From Congeria kusceri (lineage: Eukaryota; Mollusca; Bivalvia; Myida; Dreissenidae), in assembly GCA_027627225.1 (NCBI GenBank), contig CM051029.1:3396404-3460403 (forward strand): a stretch of 64,000 nt of DNA. Direction: 5' to 3'. Every line of letters starts with the position of its first letter. Position 1 is the stretch's first letter. The position numbers and the translations under genes are program-made. Positions 12,876 through 25,200 of this stretch are shown piece by piece. Under the pieces are notes generated by a model. The model was not told the origin of the DNA and ran no database searches. It saw only the letters and a program-made list of their open reading frames with translations.

Positions 12876-15650
12876 GTAAGACAGTCGATTATTCATGTTC
12901 GTTGCTGTTCAATAGTTCCGGTTAGGTACATAACTTGAGAAAGACATTGAAAATGTTATTTCTTCTTTGTGTGCTTTGGTTTTAGTCAGAAGACTATTGT
13001 GAACGTTGGTTGATAATAGTTTGATAAAATTTAAACCAGTCGTCGATAATAATACCGCGTATGAATCAGCCACACTATTTATTTCATTTAGTGTTATAAA
13101 ATATATATAATGATGTATAATTAATGCGACATAATCATAATACATAATTTTTGTCATCACATTTGAAGAACTTTAAGGTGTACACTGACAGCGACGCTAT
13201 AAATTGTACATGTCAATCAGCTGATCATAAAATAACATTAAAAGCAAAACAATTGTATTTAATTCAGATTTAATTGTCTATAGTCCATGCATATATACAT
13301 ACACTGCATGAAACGAAAGAAACAATACATTCTCTTCATCATACAATTTTAGCATGAAAACCAATACTAAATTTTCTGTAGTTTTATTCGATTTTACAAA
13401 CATTTGCTTTTGGACTTATATGGAACTATTTTTGAATTCAAACACAGATCTCTTTCGCCAGCATAATTTCTGAAACAAGAATTAACATATGATACATGCA
13501 TATTTAGTTCTATTTGAGTAAAAGTTACCTTGACCCAACTGGCCAAAATTACAAGCTAGGTTAACATGTAAGCTAACTACACACACAATTTAAGTGCAGT
13601 TTCAATATTCAACAACACATTATTGTGTGGAAACTTTTTTACTAATGTTAGTAAGGAACATTGACGATGACACAACTGGCCTCAAATGCAATCTCAAGTT
13701 GAGTAATAAATACACAAATAATTCCAACACAATGCCTCTATCCTACCTCAAGATATTGAGTGGGAACAGTTTTTCTGTTTTCATTTAGTGACCTGGACCT
13801 TCAACTGACTTGCCCCAAATTTCCCAAGCTAAGTCGCCATGAAGTCTTGCAGTTTCATCAAGATTTGTCCATACAAACCTAAGTTAATGACCGGATCCCC
13901 CCCCCCACCTACCAACCATCACTAATCTAAGAGCCAGGATTTGCAATTTTCTTTAAAACCAGGTAAAATATCGTTTTGTGTTTCTCAAAACTTTTATAAC
14001 TATCAAGTTGGTTATTTCACAACGGGGCCAAATTCTACATGTGTAGATAAACATTGCTTGTTTAATTTCATAAGGGCAATCCTGCCATATTTTACCCGTA
14101 TGTTAACTTATGTTATTCACCGGAAACCACTTGTTTGACAACGCCTGCCCGCCCGCCATACCTCAATCTAATAACCAGGATTCGTTGAAAACCTGGTTAA
14201 AAATACTGTCATTTATACATGGTACACACAATTATTTACAAAATACCATCATTTATAAATGCACAATATTACTAATACTACGGCCTTATCAGCATACAAA
14301 CCAGCAATTTTATTAGTGACTGAAACTTTAGATCTGGTTTATGCATCATGTGACATGCTGTTAATATATTTTACAATTGCTGAATGACAGTTCATAGCCA
14401 TGTTACAAGAGGAACTGTAAAATGACAAATCAGAAAAGAATTGTACCTAAACAAACACACAAATGAACACGTTTTTATAACATAAATTATGTCACAACAT
14501 TGTTTTGACAACATGGCAACCAATGCAAAAAATCCTTACCAGCCAAAACTACTATAGTTATAACAACATAAATGAATAGCACTATTTCATGATATGACAA
14601 AAACAATGCTTTGACAGTATTGCAAGAAATGCAGCATCCCGTTAAAGTTGGAATATCAATAACCAAACTATAATATAGTGGCAACAAAATAAGGAACTGG
14701 GAATGTGCAATTTTAAAATAAACTGTTCTTATGTACTCTGTCTACCAATTCTAAACTTTGTCAAAACATTCTGATGGATAGCACACACCAACATCAGTTT
14801 TTCTGCGCATGCGCTTAACACGGTTTACGTAGAAATTAATTTACTGGGGGCTTATTTTATTTCTTAAATGCATTATTATATCCGTTTGCATCAGTGTAGT
14901 TACTAGACATATGAACATCTTCAAACGAAGGATGCTACTTTACAACAGTGATGTAATTACAAAATTGCATGTCAGATTTTATTGATATTCCAACTTTAAT
15001 ACAAGTGAAAACATAATATTACATAACAGTCTTTATTCGGCATTAATAGCCCATTGCATACTTATAGCCTGAATAGATGTACAACATTGGCGTGTGTAAG
15101 TATAGAAACATGGTGCAATCTGAGAAGGGTTAACAAATGACAGTGCAAACAACAATTGCATGAAAACAGTGAAAAAAAATATACAATTCTATTTAAAGAG
15201 CCTGTTTATACAAACTCCAAATGTTCTTTTTTCCTTTTCTGTGATTCATTACGATGTCTAATAATTATCTGAGATTGTAATTGAAATTTTTTCAGACTTG
15301 CCAAATACAACATCTTTCAAAATGTGTGAAGTACTAATATTTTCATAATAACTTGCATGTATTAATACTTCTAACAGTTTTGTTTTTAAAAAGTCAAATT
15401 TTCATCACAAAATTAATAGTAAATGTATTATACTTGTTTTGTTTTTTATAACAATGACTACCACTGTTCAATTTTCATTCCAGACCAAATTTTTATGCAG
15501 AAACATTTATAGATCTTGTGACAGTAGTGACTAATACAACCCGATGCCGCATGTCGAAATACGTAGAAAGTTGTAATAATTAGGTTATACAAATTCTAAC
15601 TAATTGTACGAAGAGCTTCACCTGTTGGATGCTGACTAAACTCTAAATTA

Positions 15651-17267
15651 ACACAAGAGGGCCATAGACCCTAGGTTGCTCACCTGAGACTTCGGGGAAC
15701 TGAACTGTTCTGAGCAACTTTTGTGATGTTTCAGAAACCAATTTCGATCTTGGCTGAGATATCATTAGAACAAATGTTCTGAGCAAGTTTCATGAAGATT
15801 GGACAAAAATGCGAATTCGAGAGTGTTCACAATGTTTCACTTTAGCCATATAAGGAAACTTGCACCCCCTGGTGGACATGTTTTCAACTGACCGCAACCA
15901 TTTTCATACTCGGAATAGATATTATTAAAACAAGTTACCCCCAGGGTGGGGCCAGTTTGACCCCAGAGGAATGATTTGAACAAACTTGGTAGAGGACCAC
16001 CATACGATGTTACATGCCAAATTTCAAATGTATGGGTTGTGCGTTTCAGAGATTTTTCAAGTTTTAGTATATACATATAAGGGAAACAAGTAACCCCCAG
16101 GGCGGGGCCAGTTTTGACCCCAGTGGCATGATTTGAACAAACTTGAAAGAGACCCACAATATGCTGTTACATGCCAAATACCAATCCTCTGGGCCTTGCG
16201 GTTTCAGAGAAGATTTTTGAAGTTTTCACTATACACGTATAACAGAAATAAGATAGCCCCAGGGTGGGGCAAATTTTAACTCCAGGGGTATGATTTGAAC
16301 AAACTTGGTAGAGGACCACCATATGATGTTACATGCCAAATATTACACCTCTAGGCTTTGTCCTTTTAGAGAAGATTTGTGAAGTTTTGACTATATACAT
16401 ATATGTGAAATAAGATAGCCCCAGGGCGGGGCAAATTTTATGATTTGAACAAACTTGGTAGAGGACCACCAACCATGTTTGACACCAAGTATTAAAAACT
16501 GACCCTTGTGGTTTCAGAGATTTTTAAAGTTGTTTACTATATAAGTCTATATAAATCTTGTGACCCCTAGGCGAGGCCAGTTTTGACCCCAGAGGCATGA
16601 TTTGAACAAACTTGGTAGAGAACCACAATACAATGTTACATGCCAAAAACCAAACCTCTTGGCCTTGCGGTTTCAGAGAAGATTTTTTAAAGTTTTCACT
16701 ATATACATATAAAGAAATCAGGTCACCCCCAGGGCGGGGCCAATTTTGACCCCAGGAGCATTATTTGAAAACACTTTGTAGAGGACCACTAAATGATATT
16801 ACACACCAAATAATAAACCCCTGGCCCTTGCGGTTTCATAGAAGAAGATTTTTAAAGTCATTTACTATAGAAGTCTATATAAATCATGTGACCCCTGGGA
16901 CATGGCCAGTGACCCCAGGTGCATGATTTGAACAAACTTAGTAGAGGACCACTAGACAATGTTACACACCAAATATTAAACTCCTGACCGTTTTGGTTTC
17001 AAAGAAGATTTTTTTAAGTTTTCATTTTTTAAATCATTTTAAGCTCTGGTGACCTACATATGCAATGGACTATAGCGATTTGAACAACGTGGAAAGAGGG
17101 TCACCCAAGGAATATTCCTGTGAAGTTCATTCATTAAAATCTGTCAACGGGTTAAGGAGGAGAAGTCGTTTGAAGAAAAAGCTAACGCACGGACGCACTG
17201 ATGTACGGCGGATAAAACGGTATCCTAAAAGCTCCCCATGAGCACTATGTGCTCAGGTGAGCTAAAA
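15651..17267. mobile_element. Dispersed repeat bounded by GCTCACCTGA/TCAGGTGAGC (unit 1)
   Basis: Starts ACACAAGAGGGCCATAGACC followed by GGTTGCTCACCTGAG, and ends TGAGCACTATGTGCTCAGGT followed by GAGCTAAAAAA. The ends are therefore inverted versions of TAGCTCACCTGAG. The interior is a chain of ~165-bp diverged units, each with GATTTGAACAAACTTGGTAG, ACATGCCAAATA and CCCCAGGGYGGGGC. No coding potential. It lies directly 3' of the last exon of the large gene, so the 3' UTR may run into it. Confidence 0.7.
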
Positions 17268-17294
17268 AATCGGACAGGAGGTATGGACAGACAT

Positions 17295-19267
17295 TCATTT
17301 CCTTCTATTCAATGTTGTTCTAACAAATCCTTTTACCATTGTCCACGTTCTGTTCTTTAAACATTGATTCTTCTTTATTACTTGTTCACATTCAGACTTG
17401 GAAGGCAATGTTCCCAAATTTAAACATTTACGTAATTCATTTTTCACACAATTTTTCTCCTCCTCTCTCCACGGGGTTCTTAGCCCTTTCTTTGGGAAGT
17501 TTTTGCCTAAAATTAACATCAATAAAATTAACATCAATATATATTTAAATTATACTAACGAAACATCGTTTAAAACATGCATCACCATTCAATCGAACTG
17601 AATGGGAAATAAATATATAGACAAGGCGTTCTTAGTATTTTAAATGTACTTTCAGTGGCAACAGCTGACTTTTTCATACCTTTTTAATTACCCAATCAAC
17701 AGCTGTCAAACAGCACATTTGAATTTTCTTGTGCTTGTAAGATTGCCTTTTTTTTTAAATATCCAGTTATTGAGTGGAAATTTTTTTTTTTTTTAATTAC
17801 CAGTGATTAACAGTGATGTTGACCCATCACACAATCTCTATCCCTTTGCTATCTAACTTTATTGTATCCTTCAATAATTTCGTTTTTAAGTTATTGAGTT
17901 AACCTTGTTTGTTTCAGTACTTGTTACCTTGATCTTTGAACAATAACCTCATACTATGCAATACATATTAAATTGGTTTAGGGTAACTATGTATGAATAC
18001 TCATTGTCGAGTTAGATAATGGAAATAAAAATTGACTCTGTCACTCAAGTTTATGAAATTTGAAATTTTCAAGTGTCAAAGGTCATAAAGACACATTTCA
18101 AATTGAAGTAACCAAACCTTTAGGTTAATTTTAAAATTAAGACTAAAAGTTTTAGGTTTGAATGCAATCACTCGAGTCATTCCTGAGAAACACCCTTTAA
18201 CCTGATTGGACGCCAATACTTGGTCGAGTGGAATAGAAAAGACAAATTACATAATTAAACAATAATATCAGCTGAACAAATTTATTCTCCCTGGATTTTA
18301 TGCCATATTCAACAGTATTTCAGTCACATAACAGAGGTCAGTTAACCTACTAACACTTTTCCTAGGAAAGTGCAACTGCAAAGGGCGGCATAAAGGTTAA
18401 TTCAAATACAATATAACTTTACAGATATGTTTATGAAGAATTTCCAAACAAAACAATGGAAAACTGTAATGAGGACAAATAGAAAATCAAATCAGGATAA
18501 ATATTCCTTACATAGTTTCTTACGGGGTGGACACCATTCTGCATCGCTATCGCTACCACTATCACCATCCTCATTTTCTTCATTTTGCATGGAGACCCAT
18601 TCTGTATTGAAAACAAGTATTTATTAAGCAACCATAGGGAAATACAAAATTGGTTAATGGTGGTAGAATTGTATCAAGAGCTGTCGCAGGACAGTGGGTT
18701 TGCCAGCATTACACAATACATATGAACTCTATAAGGTAACATAATGACCCCAAAGATATGTGTGGAGTTTCAGTTGAATATGTTGATAGGTCAGTAATCA
18801 ATTAAATGCTAATTAAATAATGTGTTCATGTACTGTTACCCAAATTGTATCAATCGTTCTATTCTATTGTGAAACTGAATACATTGTGTCAAGTTTCAAT
18901 AGCTATAATGGTTACAGACAGAATTTTTTTTAGTAGGGTTTCTGTTTGTTGTCACAATTCTCTAGAAAAATAATAAAGGGGTTTACATACTTTGTTTCCT
19001 TGACGTAATGAAATCTTTTGAAGATTCGCCTTTGTCGACAGAGGTTTTCGTCAGATCTAAAATTTGTTAATTCAAACATTATTGTGATGTACCAGGCCAT
19101 ACACATACATAAAACTAATGAAGTGCAACAACATATTAACTTTACTAGGAAAAAACCTTCGGTTCAGCTGTATTATTTTTATCAATAAAGGTATGGATTT
19201 TAATTACCCTCCAGATGCACACTTATTTCCTCGTCTAAAGATTCATCACCAGAACTGTCTTCTAGTT
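17295..19267 (-). CDS. Exons 18-21: acidic linker and SANT/Myb-like C-terminus (copy 1)
   Basis: Exons 19208-19267 (LEDSSGDESLDEEISVHLE), 18991-19056 (LTKTSVDKGESSKDF...RKQ), 18524-18601 (WVSMQNEENEDGDSGSDSD then AEWCPP) and 17295-17506. All junctions are phase 1, matching the G left over by exon 17. The last exon reads TPWREEEKNCV...LGTLPSKSECEQVI...LKNRTWTMVKGFV and ends RRK-stop. Its W-x-E-E-E opening and R-T-W near the end resemble the SANT/Myb-like module that closes several uncharacterised animal proteins with integrase-like cores (from memory of the family). It lies downstream of the copy 1 nonsense codon. Confidence 0.75.
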
Positions 19268-22200
19268 CTGTAAACAGATAATTGGCATGAATGAGTTGCA
19301 CAAGGACATACTTATACTAGCTTTCCATAAACATAATAGCCATATATTTTATGCATTAATCCAATCAAATTTATAGCATGTTCATGCACACTCTCGTATT
19401 GCTTTGCAGCCAAACAATGTCAGTATGACCTGCATCAAAGGGTTTAAATTGCAAAAAAAAAGCAGAAACAAAACACCAAAATAAGCAAACCAATATACTC
19501 TGCCATCTTCCATTTAATTTTCATAATTAGCAACAATGTGGTTTAATATTTTAAAAGGATTGTAACTGAAATTCTTGTTGATAACAATGTTTAAACCATT
19601 TTGTTAAACCTCTTAACAATATCTTACCATCAAAGGTTAGTAAAGAGTGACTTACCAACATCAAGATCAATATGGTTGAGGTCTTTCCCCTCCAGGTCGG
19701 ATATTTTTCCTGCATTAAGCAAGTGTAGCACTTTTGTCACTTTTGCTATTTCTATCGTGCTCTGGGGAAGTCTGTAAAATTCACGGTGTACTCGAATGTC
19801 ATGTCCCATGAACTTGGCTAAAACATCTTGTTCATTTTCTGTTAAGCCCAACAGCTGACACATCGTCCCCAACTGTTTTCTTAGGTTAGTTGACTTTATT
19901 CTTTCTGGATACTTCAATCCTGCTTCCAATGATACTTCCCGTAAGGTTTTTGATCCCCTGTAAGGCATATGTGTGTTGGGAGGGGCAAACACATACTTAG
20001 ACTCGATGGCCAAGTTCTTTCTTAATTTCAACAAAATTTCAATGTGGCTCTTCATTTCCGCAGTAAAAATTACCGCAACCTTGCGTCCACGTTTTCCTCT
20101 GGTTTCTACAAGAATGTGGGTCTCGCACAATGTTTGTTCGAAATTGGTAAGCGACTTTTTTACTTCAGCGTCCACTTTTGGGTTTAAAGAGGCCCTCAAA
20201 AAGTCCTCAACTTTAAGTCGTTGGGCTTCTCCTGCCCTTTTTCTGTTAAACAGGATGACCTGTGCCAACACTGCTTTGCATAGCTTGGTGTACATTTCAG
20301 GTTTTTTGGGAGACGTCCTGGCTGCCTCAATTTCAGATTTCAGATATGTAGAAAGGGTGACAACATCTTCCACCAGAGGCAACAGTTTCGGTGTGTTATA
20401 CTTCACTGAGGCTAATGAGGCTCTTGCTGGAGACACTATGCGCTCCTCCCACTCATCTTCATACAACTCAATAATAGAGTTGGCGCGTTCTCTTAATTCT
20501 TCATCCTCCATTATGTTAGCTTGATTTCTAACAATTTTAGCACACTTTTTGATGACATGTCCTACTTTAATAGCAAATGAAGGTCTTGATCACTGCATGG
20601 TCTCGCTATCGAAACCAGCTTCTGATCTTACAGCATTTAAAAGAAGTTTCCATCGTGTTGGAATTAAGCAGTCTTTCAAAGTCAACATTCTCTTACTTGT
20701 ATCCTTCATAGATATCACTATCCTTGCCAATTCACGCATCCTTTGACCGATGTGCTGGTGCATATGGTCTTGATCTCCTACTTTTTCATATTTTCTTGAT
20801 CCAAACTCGAGGATAAGTGGATCAGACCTGACAACAACCGAAATGAGGTCATCCCGCATTTTGCTAAGACCTTTTCTGTTTAGTTCCTGAGAACAATCAA
20901 CAGGCAATAGTAATTTAGAATTTGCAATCGGTGAGTCGCTATGAATGCCTGCTGGCCTTACAACACATGTCTTGTGATGCTTCCACATATCACTTGCAAC
21001 AATTTCGGATTTACAGAACTCACAAGGAAGATACTTTCGCTCAACATTGTTGATGGATGGCCTGTATTTTGGAATAATAAACCCCTTTCCAGTTTCACGA
21101 ACTTCTTTGTTGTGGACCCAATTCCCTTTTGCTGCAAGTTCAATCCAAGCTCGCCTTCGTTTCTGGGATCCTTTCGGCAATGCTAATATTTTGGCAACTT
21201 CCAATTCATTTGAATGTTTACTCGCAAGATGTCTTGACATTTTTGTATTCAATACCTGACAGTAGACACAACTTTGGAGCTTTTGCTTTCTTTTTCCAGA
21301 CAGAGATCCTGAAGTCTGGACAAATATTTTTTTACTTGGTGAAAATGCTTCACACCCGACAATGTCCGAGTCATTATCACTGCAATTCACTATGTCATCG
21401 GATATTTTGGATAGAGGGCTGATGACCTTTCCACTGATTATGGTGTGGAAGATCCACTCTTTATCAACACATTGAGCTGAAACATACACAACGTAATATC
21501 AGTGCACAGTTTTGTTTTACATCAGCTGTCAACAGACATCTGACTCCAGTAAGAACAAATGCAAAGGACAAAACGAACACTTCTGTTATGTTTCGTGATA
21601 GTACAAGAGCTTCCCATGTTTCTAATAGTACAAGAGCTTGCCAGCACAAACTGTTTCAGGAGTATTGCAGTAATTTTTTATAGAGATAAAAGGTGGATTG
21701 TAACGATCATTTATAAATTTTTACACAGTACACATTATTATTTTTTTATAGTTACGTTAGCAAGCAGTTGTTCAAAGAATGATTAATACCAGGTAACTGT
21801 AAGCAATATAGTTTCAAGTGTTCTTAATCTTTAACGACCAAAGGGATAATTCACTCAATACATATCTTGAGAAAAATGATTTCGGACACATTGCTATTTC
21901 CATGTGTATAGAATATTGGACCGTTAATCATGGATATTTTCTGATAAAGTGATAAAATTCAAATTAAATTTTGACAAAAAAAACTCTTACATTGGAACTA
22001 TTGAACAGTAAGAAAAATATATACATGATGTATGAAGTTCTCCATCAGCGCAAATGAAGATAGTGTCTACAGACGCTATCAACACCTCATGACCACCAAT
22101 TCTAGTTAAAAGACATCGGAGATCGTCTGAAGATAATAAAATAAAGTTGTTCCACTTCAATATCTGTTCATGTTTTATCATTCATTTCTCTGAAATAACA

Positions 22201-25200
22201 TAAAACTATATATAACAGGGATGCCCTCAATTTCAATAATCATTCTGTTGTAACGTGTCCCTTCCTAAATATACAGGGTATCTTTTTTAATGTGTCGTCA
22301 CAGACACTGATGCCCCCACAACGCATATCACATTACACTAACAGCTGATTAGAGGATATTATAAGTTATATAATAATAACAAATTGAACAGGCAAGGACA
22401 GTATGTGAGCAAGTGGAGACAGTGTGTGAGCAAGTGGGTTCAGTGTGTGAAAAAGTGAGTTCAGTGTGTGAACAAGTGGAGACAGTATGTGAACAAGTGG
22501 AGACAGTGTGTGAGCAAGTGGGTTCAGTGTGTGAAAAAGTGAGTTCAGTGTGTGAACAAGTGGGGACAGTGTTTGAACAAGTGGGTTCAGTGTGTTAACA
22601 ATTGAGTTCAGTGTGTGAACAAGTGGGGACAGTGTTTGAACAAGTGGGTTCAGTGTGTTAACAGGTGGGGACAGTATGTGAACAAGTGGGGACAGTGTGT
22701 GAACAAGTGGGTTCAGTGTTTGAACAAGTTGGTTCAGTCTTTGAATAAGTGGGGACAGTGTGTGAACAAGTGGGGACAGTGTGTGAACAAGTGAATTCAG
22801 TGTGTGAACAAGTGGGGACAGTACTCGAACAAGTGGGTTCAGTGTGTGAACAAGTGAGGACAGTATGTGAACAAGTGGGAACAGTGTGTGAACAAGTGGG
22901 GTATAAATGATGAGCTAATTGACATTCTTTAACTGAAATTCCATTAGTTACCTTCTTTAGTTTCAATCCAATCACTTCCAAGGAATTTGAATTCGAAAGG
23001 ATCATAATTCTCATACGCAGACCACTCGCCATATGTTACTGCACTCTTCACAGCATATCTTTCATCCTGTGCAATAATAAAGAAACAAGAAAACCATAAT
23101 AACCATTTGACCGGCCTGAATATTGACTGAATAAATTAAAACAGTCCTGTGTTTCTAGTCTGATCACATCTGCATTCTTCCACTGGTTATGGGGCATGAA
23201 TTAATTAAATGCGGGTTTACAACCAACCATAACCTTGCTTGAAAACTTTTGTTTCATGTTTGCACAAAAAATCGTAAGTTATTTTCCACACAAGCTATAA
23301 CATGATTATATATGATGGAATACACAGGACAGTACCTCTATAATAGCTCATCAATCACTTAATAATGTGGCGAGTAGGGGGGGGGGGCAGTAAAATTAAG
23401 TTTATTTTTATTGTACTCTTACCAGCTCTTGCAAGCAACCTGTTGCAATAGAGTCTGTCACCCACTTTGCACTGACAATAGATTTCTCTCTGCCAACAAG
23501 GCACTGGAATAGTTTCATTGTTGAATGTTTAGTGTGTCCATTTCCTGCTGAAAACCAAAAATAAAGGAACTGATCTTGTTGTGCTGCCAAAGATCACAGC
23601 AATGGCTAAGTTGACATCATGTGACAGGCAAACTGTCTAATGTCAACATTTTGTTTGTAAAGGATTAAATGAAACATTTCCAGGGTAACACTGATTGTAT
23701 GATTGCAAATGCATAAAAGGTACAAATATAAGCATTTCAGCTTATTTTAATCCTGTCAAATTTTGTTAATGGAATCTATAGATTTGTCACTAGTAACCTT
23801 GCAACGCTTATTCAACTTGTGACATTGTATGCGGACAGATCACTGCCCATGTCTTTGCTTAAGGGCAAATAACAAAGTAATATGTAGATCACTGGATATG
23901 AGTTGTTTCTTGCAAACTTCATGGTTATGACGCATAAATGTGGAGTAAGTTCACTCCATAAAGTTATAACATTTAATGTGGACTGACCTATCGACCAACA
24001 AACCGACTGACAGAGTGACTCCAGTATACCCCTCTCTCTTCAATTACGAGGTAATAATAATTAATTAAAAAAAAAAATGTAAATTTCCTCTTGCACACTT
24101 ATGCCTACACATGTGGAATGTTTCAGATTTACTGTAGAGATGATATATTTCTGCAGATTATATTTAAGACTTAATGGGTTAACTGGTAGTAAAATTGTTG
24201 ATGAAAATGTTGCAAGTAATACATGTAATCATGAAAACGACTCACAACGTTCAAATGAATTAATTTTTTTAACTGTTAAATAATTTAATGAACATCACAT
24301 ATTTAAATGTATTCCATTGATAGTGACTTTAAAATTCTGATTAAACGTTTCCGATTTTTGTGAACATTTTTCGACAAAACACTACATGATTATGTTTAAA
24401 TGTTGAATGTGATACCCTTTAATTGTTAAATACCGGCAATGAAAGTTTGCTATATTACATGTCATTGAGCAACAGGCATGATAATACTCCTACTGGATAT
24501 GACACTGGTTATAATTAAACATTTATAAATATATTGATAACTGTATAGCCATTATATTTCTTATACATATGATGTATTTGTGATTTGCCTTACATGCTGG
24601 AAGAACGAGAATATCAGCCTCTTCTGCGCTCGTTACAAGCTTGCAGGTTCGAAAAATCTTGAAAAATCCCTTAAAAATAGATACAAGAAATTGCTCAATA
24701 CTTGTATAAAGCATAAGAAGCACACTGACAGAACATACTCATGTAAGGACAATTTGATAATAATATGCTTAGGATTTCACACACACATATATTAATATAC
24801 ACTTATTTTTGCAAACATTTATTTTCATTTAAATTATTTCATAGTGAAAACTGATGTGTGCCTATACGACATAGATGTCTCCATATTATACAGATTATCA
24901 CAAAACTCTTATGTTGTCTGTTTGTTTGTTTGTTTTGTTGAATTTTTTGCCGTTTCAACAGTATTTCAGTCACATCATGGTGGTCAGCTAACCAACTCAC
25001 ACTTTTCCAGGGGTAGCTGGTTTAACTGTACTAAGCGCACATACTTATGCAAGTAACTGACAACTGCCCTCCTTGAATCAGAGGTAGGGGGAGAATGGCC
25101 GTAGAAAGAACTTCATGACCAATCACCACACAAGTTATGTGGCCAGGCCAGGGATCAAACCTGCAATCTTCAGATTTGTAGTCCAGCCCTCTACCAACTG

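Larger units (their letters stand above)
7263..15650. other. Long region with no supported gene (unit 1)
   Basis: AT-rich non-coding sequence. I find no frame with recognisable motifs or paired splice sites. Open frames such as 8594-8905 (+) and 12174-12374 (+) are low-complexity or unrecognisable. Listed separately are a hairpin at 8.94 kb and a degenerate 21-bp-type repeat at 12.7 kb. Around 10.36-10.56 kb a CGGACATATCCCC-like motif recurs, probably a dispersed repeat. Confidence 0.5.

Noticed and set aside
14487..14687. Minus-strand frame sharing CTTTGACAGTATTGCAAG with the sequence next to the SET exon (33.74 kb)
   Set aside because: Similarity is short and does not extend into SET motifs or splice sites; probably a dispersed fragment or chance.
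19973..20524. 183-residue plus-strand frame opposite exon 17 (also 56309-56860)
   Set aside because: Antisense shadow of the recombinase exon; the minus strand carries the recognisable motifs and splice sites.
21987..22181. Minus-strand open frame between exons 17 and 16 as an extra exon
   Set aside because: A stop precedes its ATG, no acceptor fits the phase, and exons 16 and 17 already join in frame.
22413..23032. Heptapeptide-repeat proteins on both strands of the 21-bp array
   Set aside because: By-product of a 21-bp period; the minus-strand frame only gains real sequence where it enters exon 16 of the large gene.
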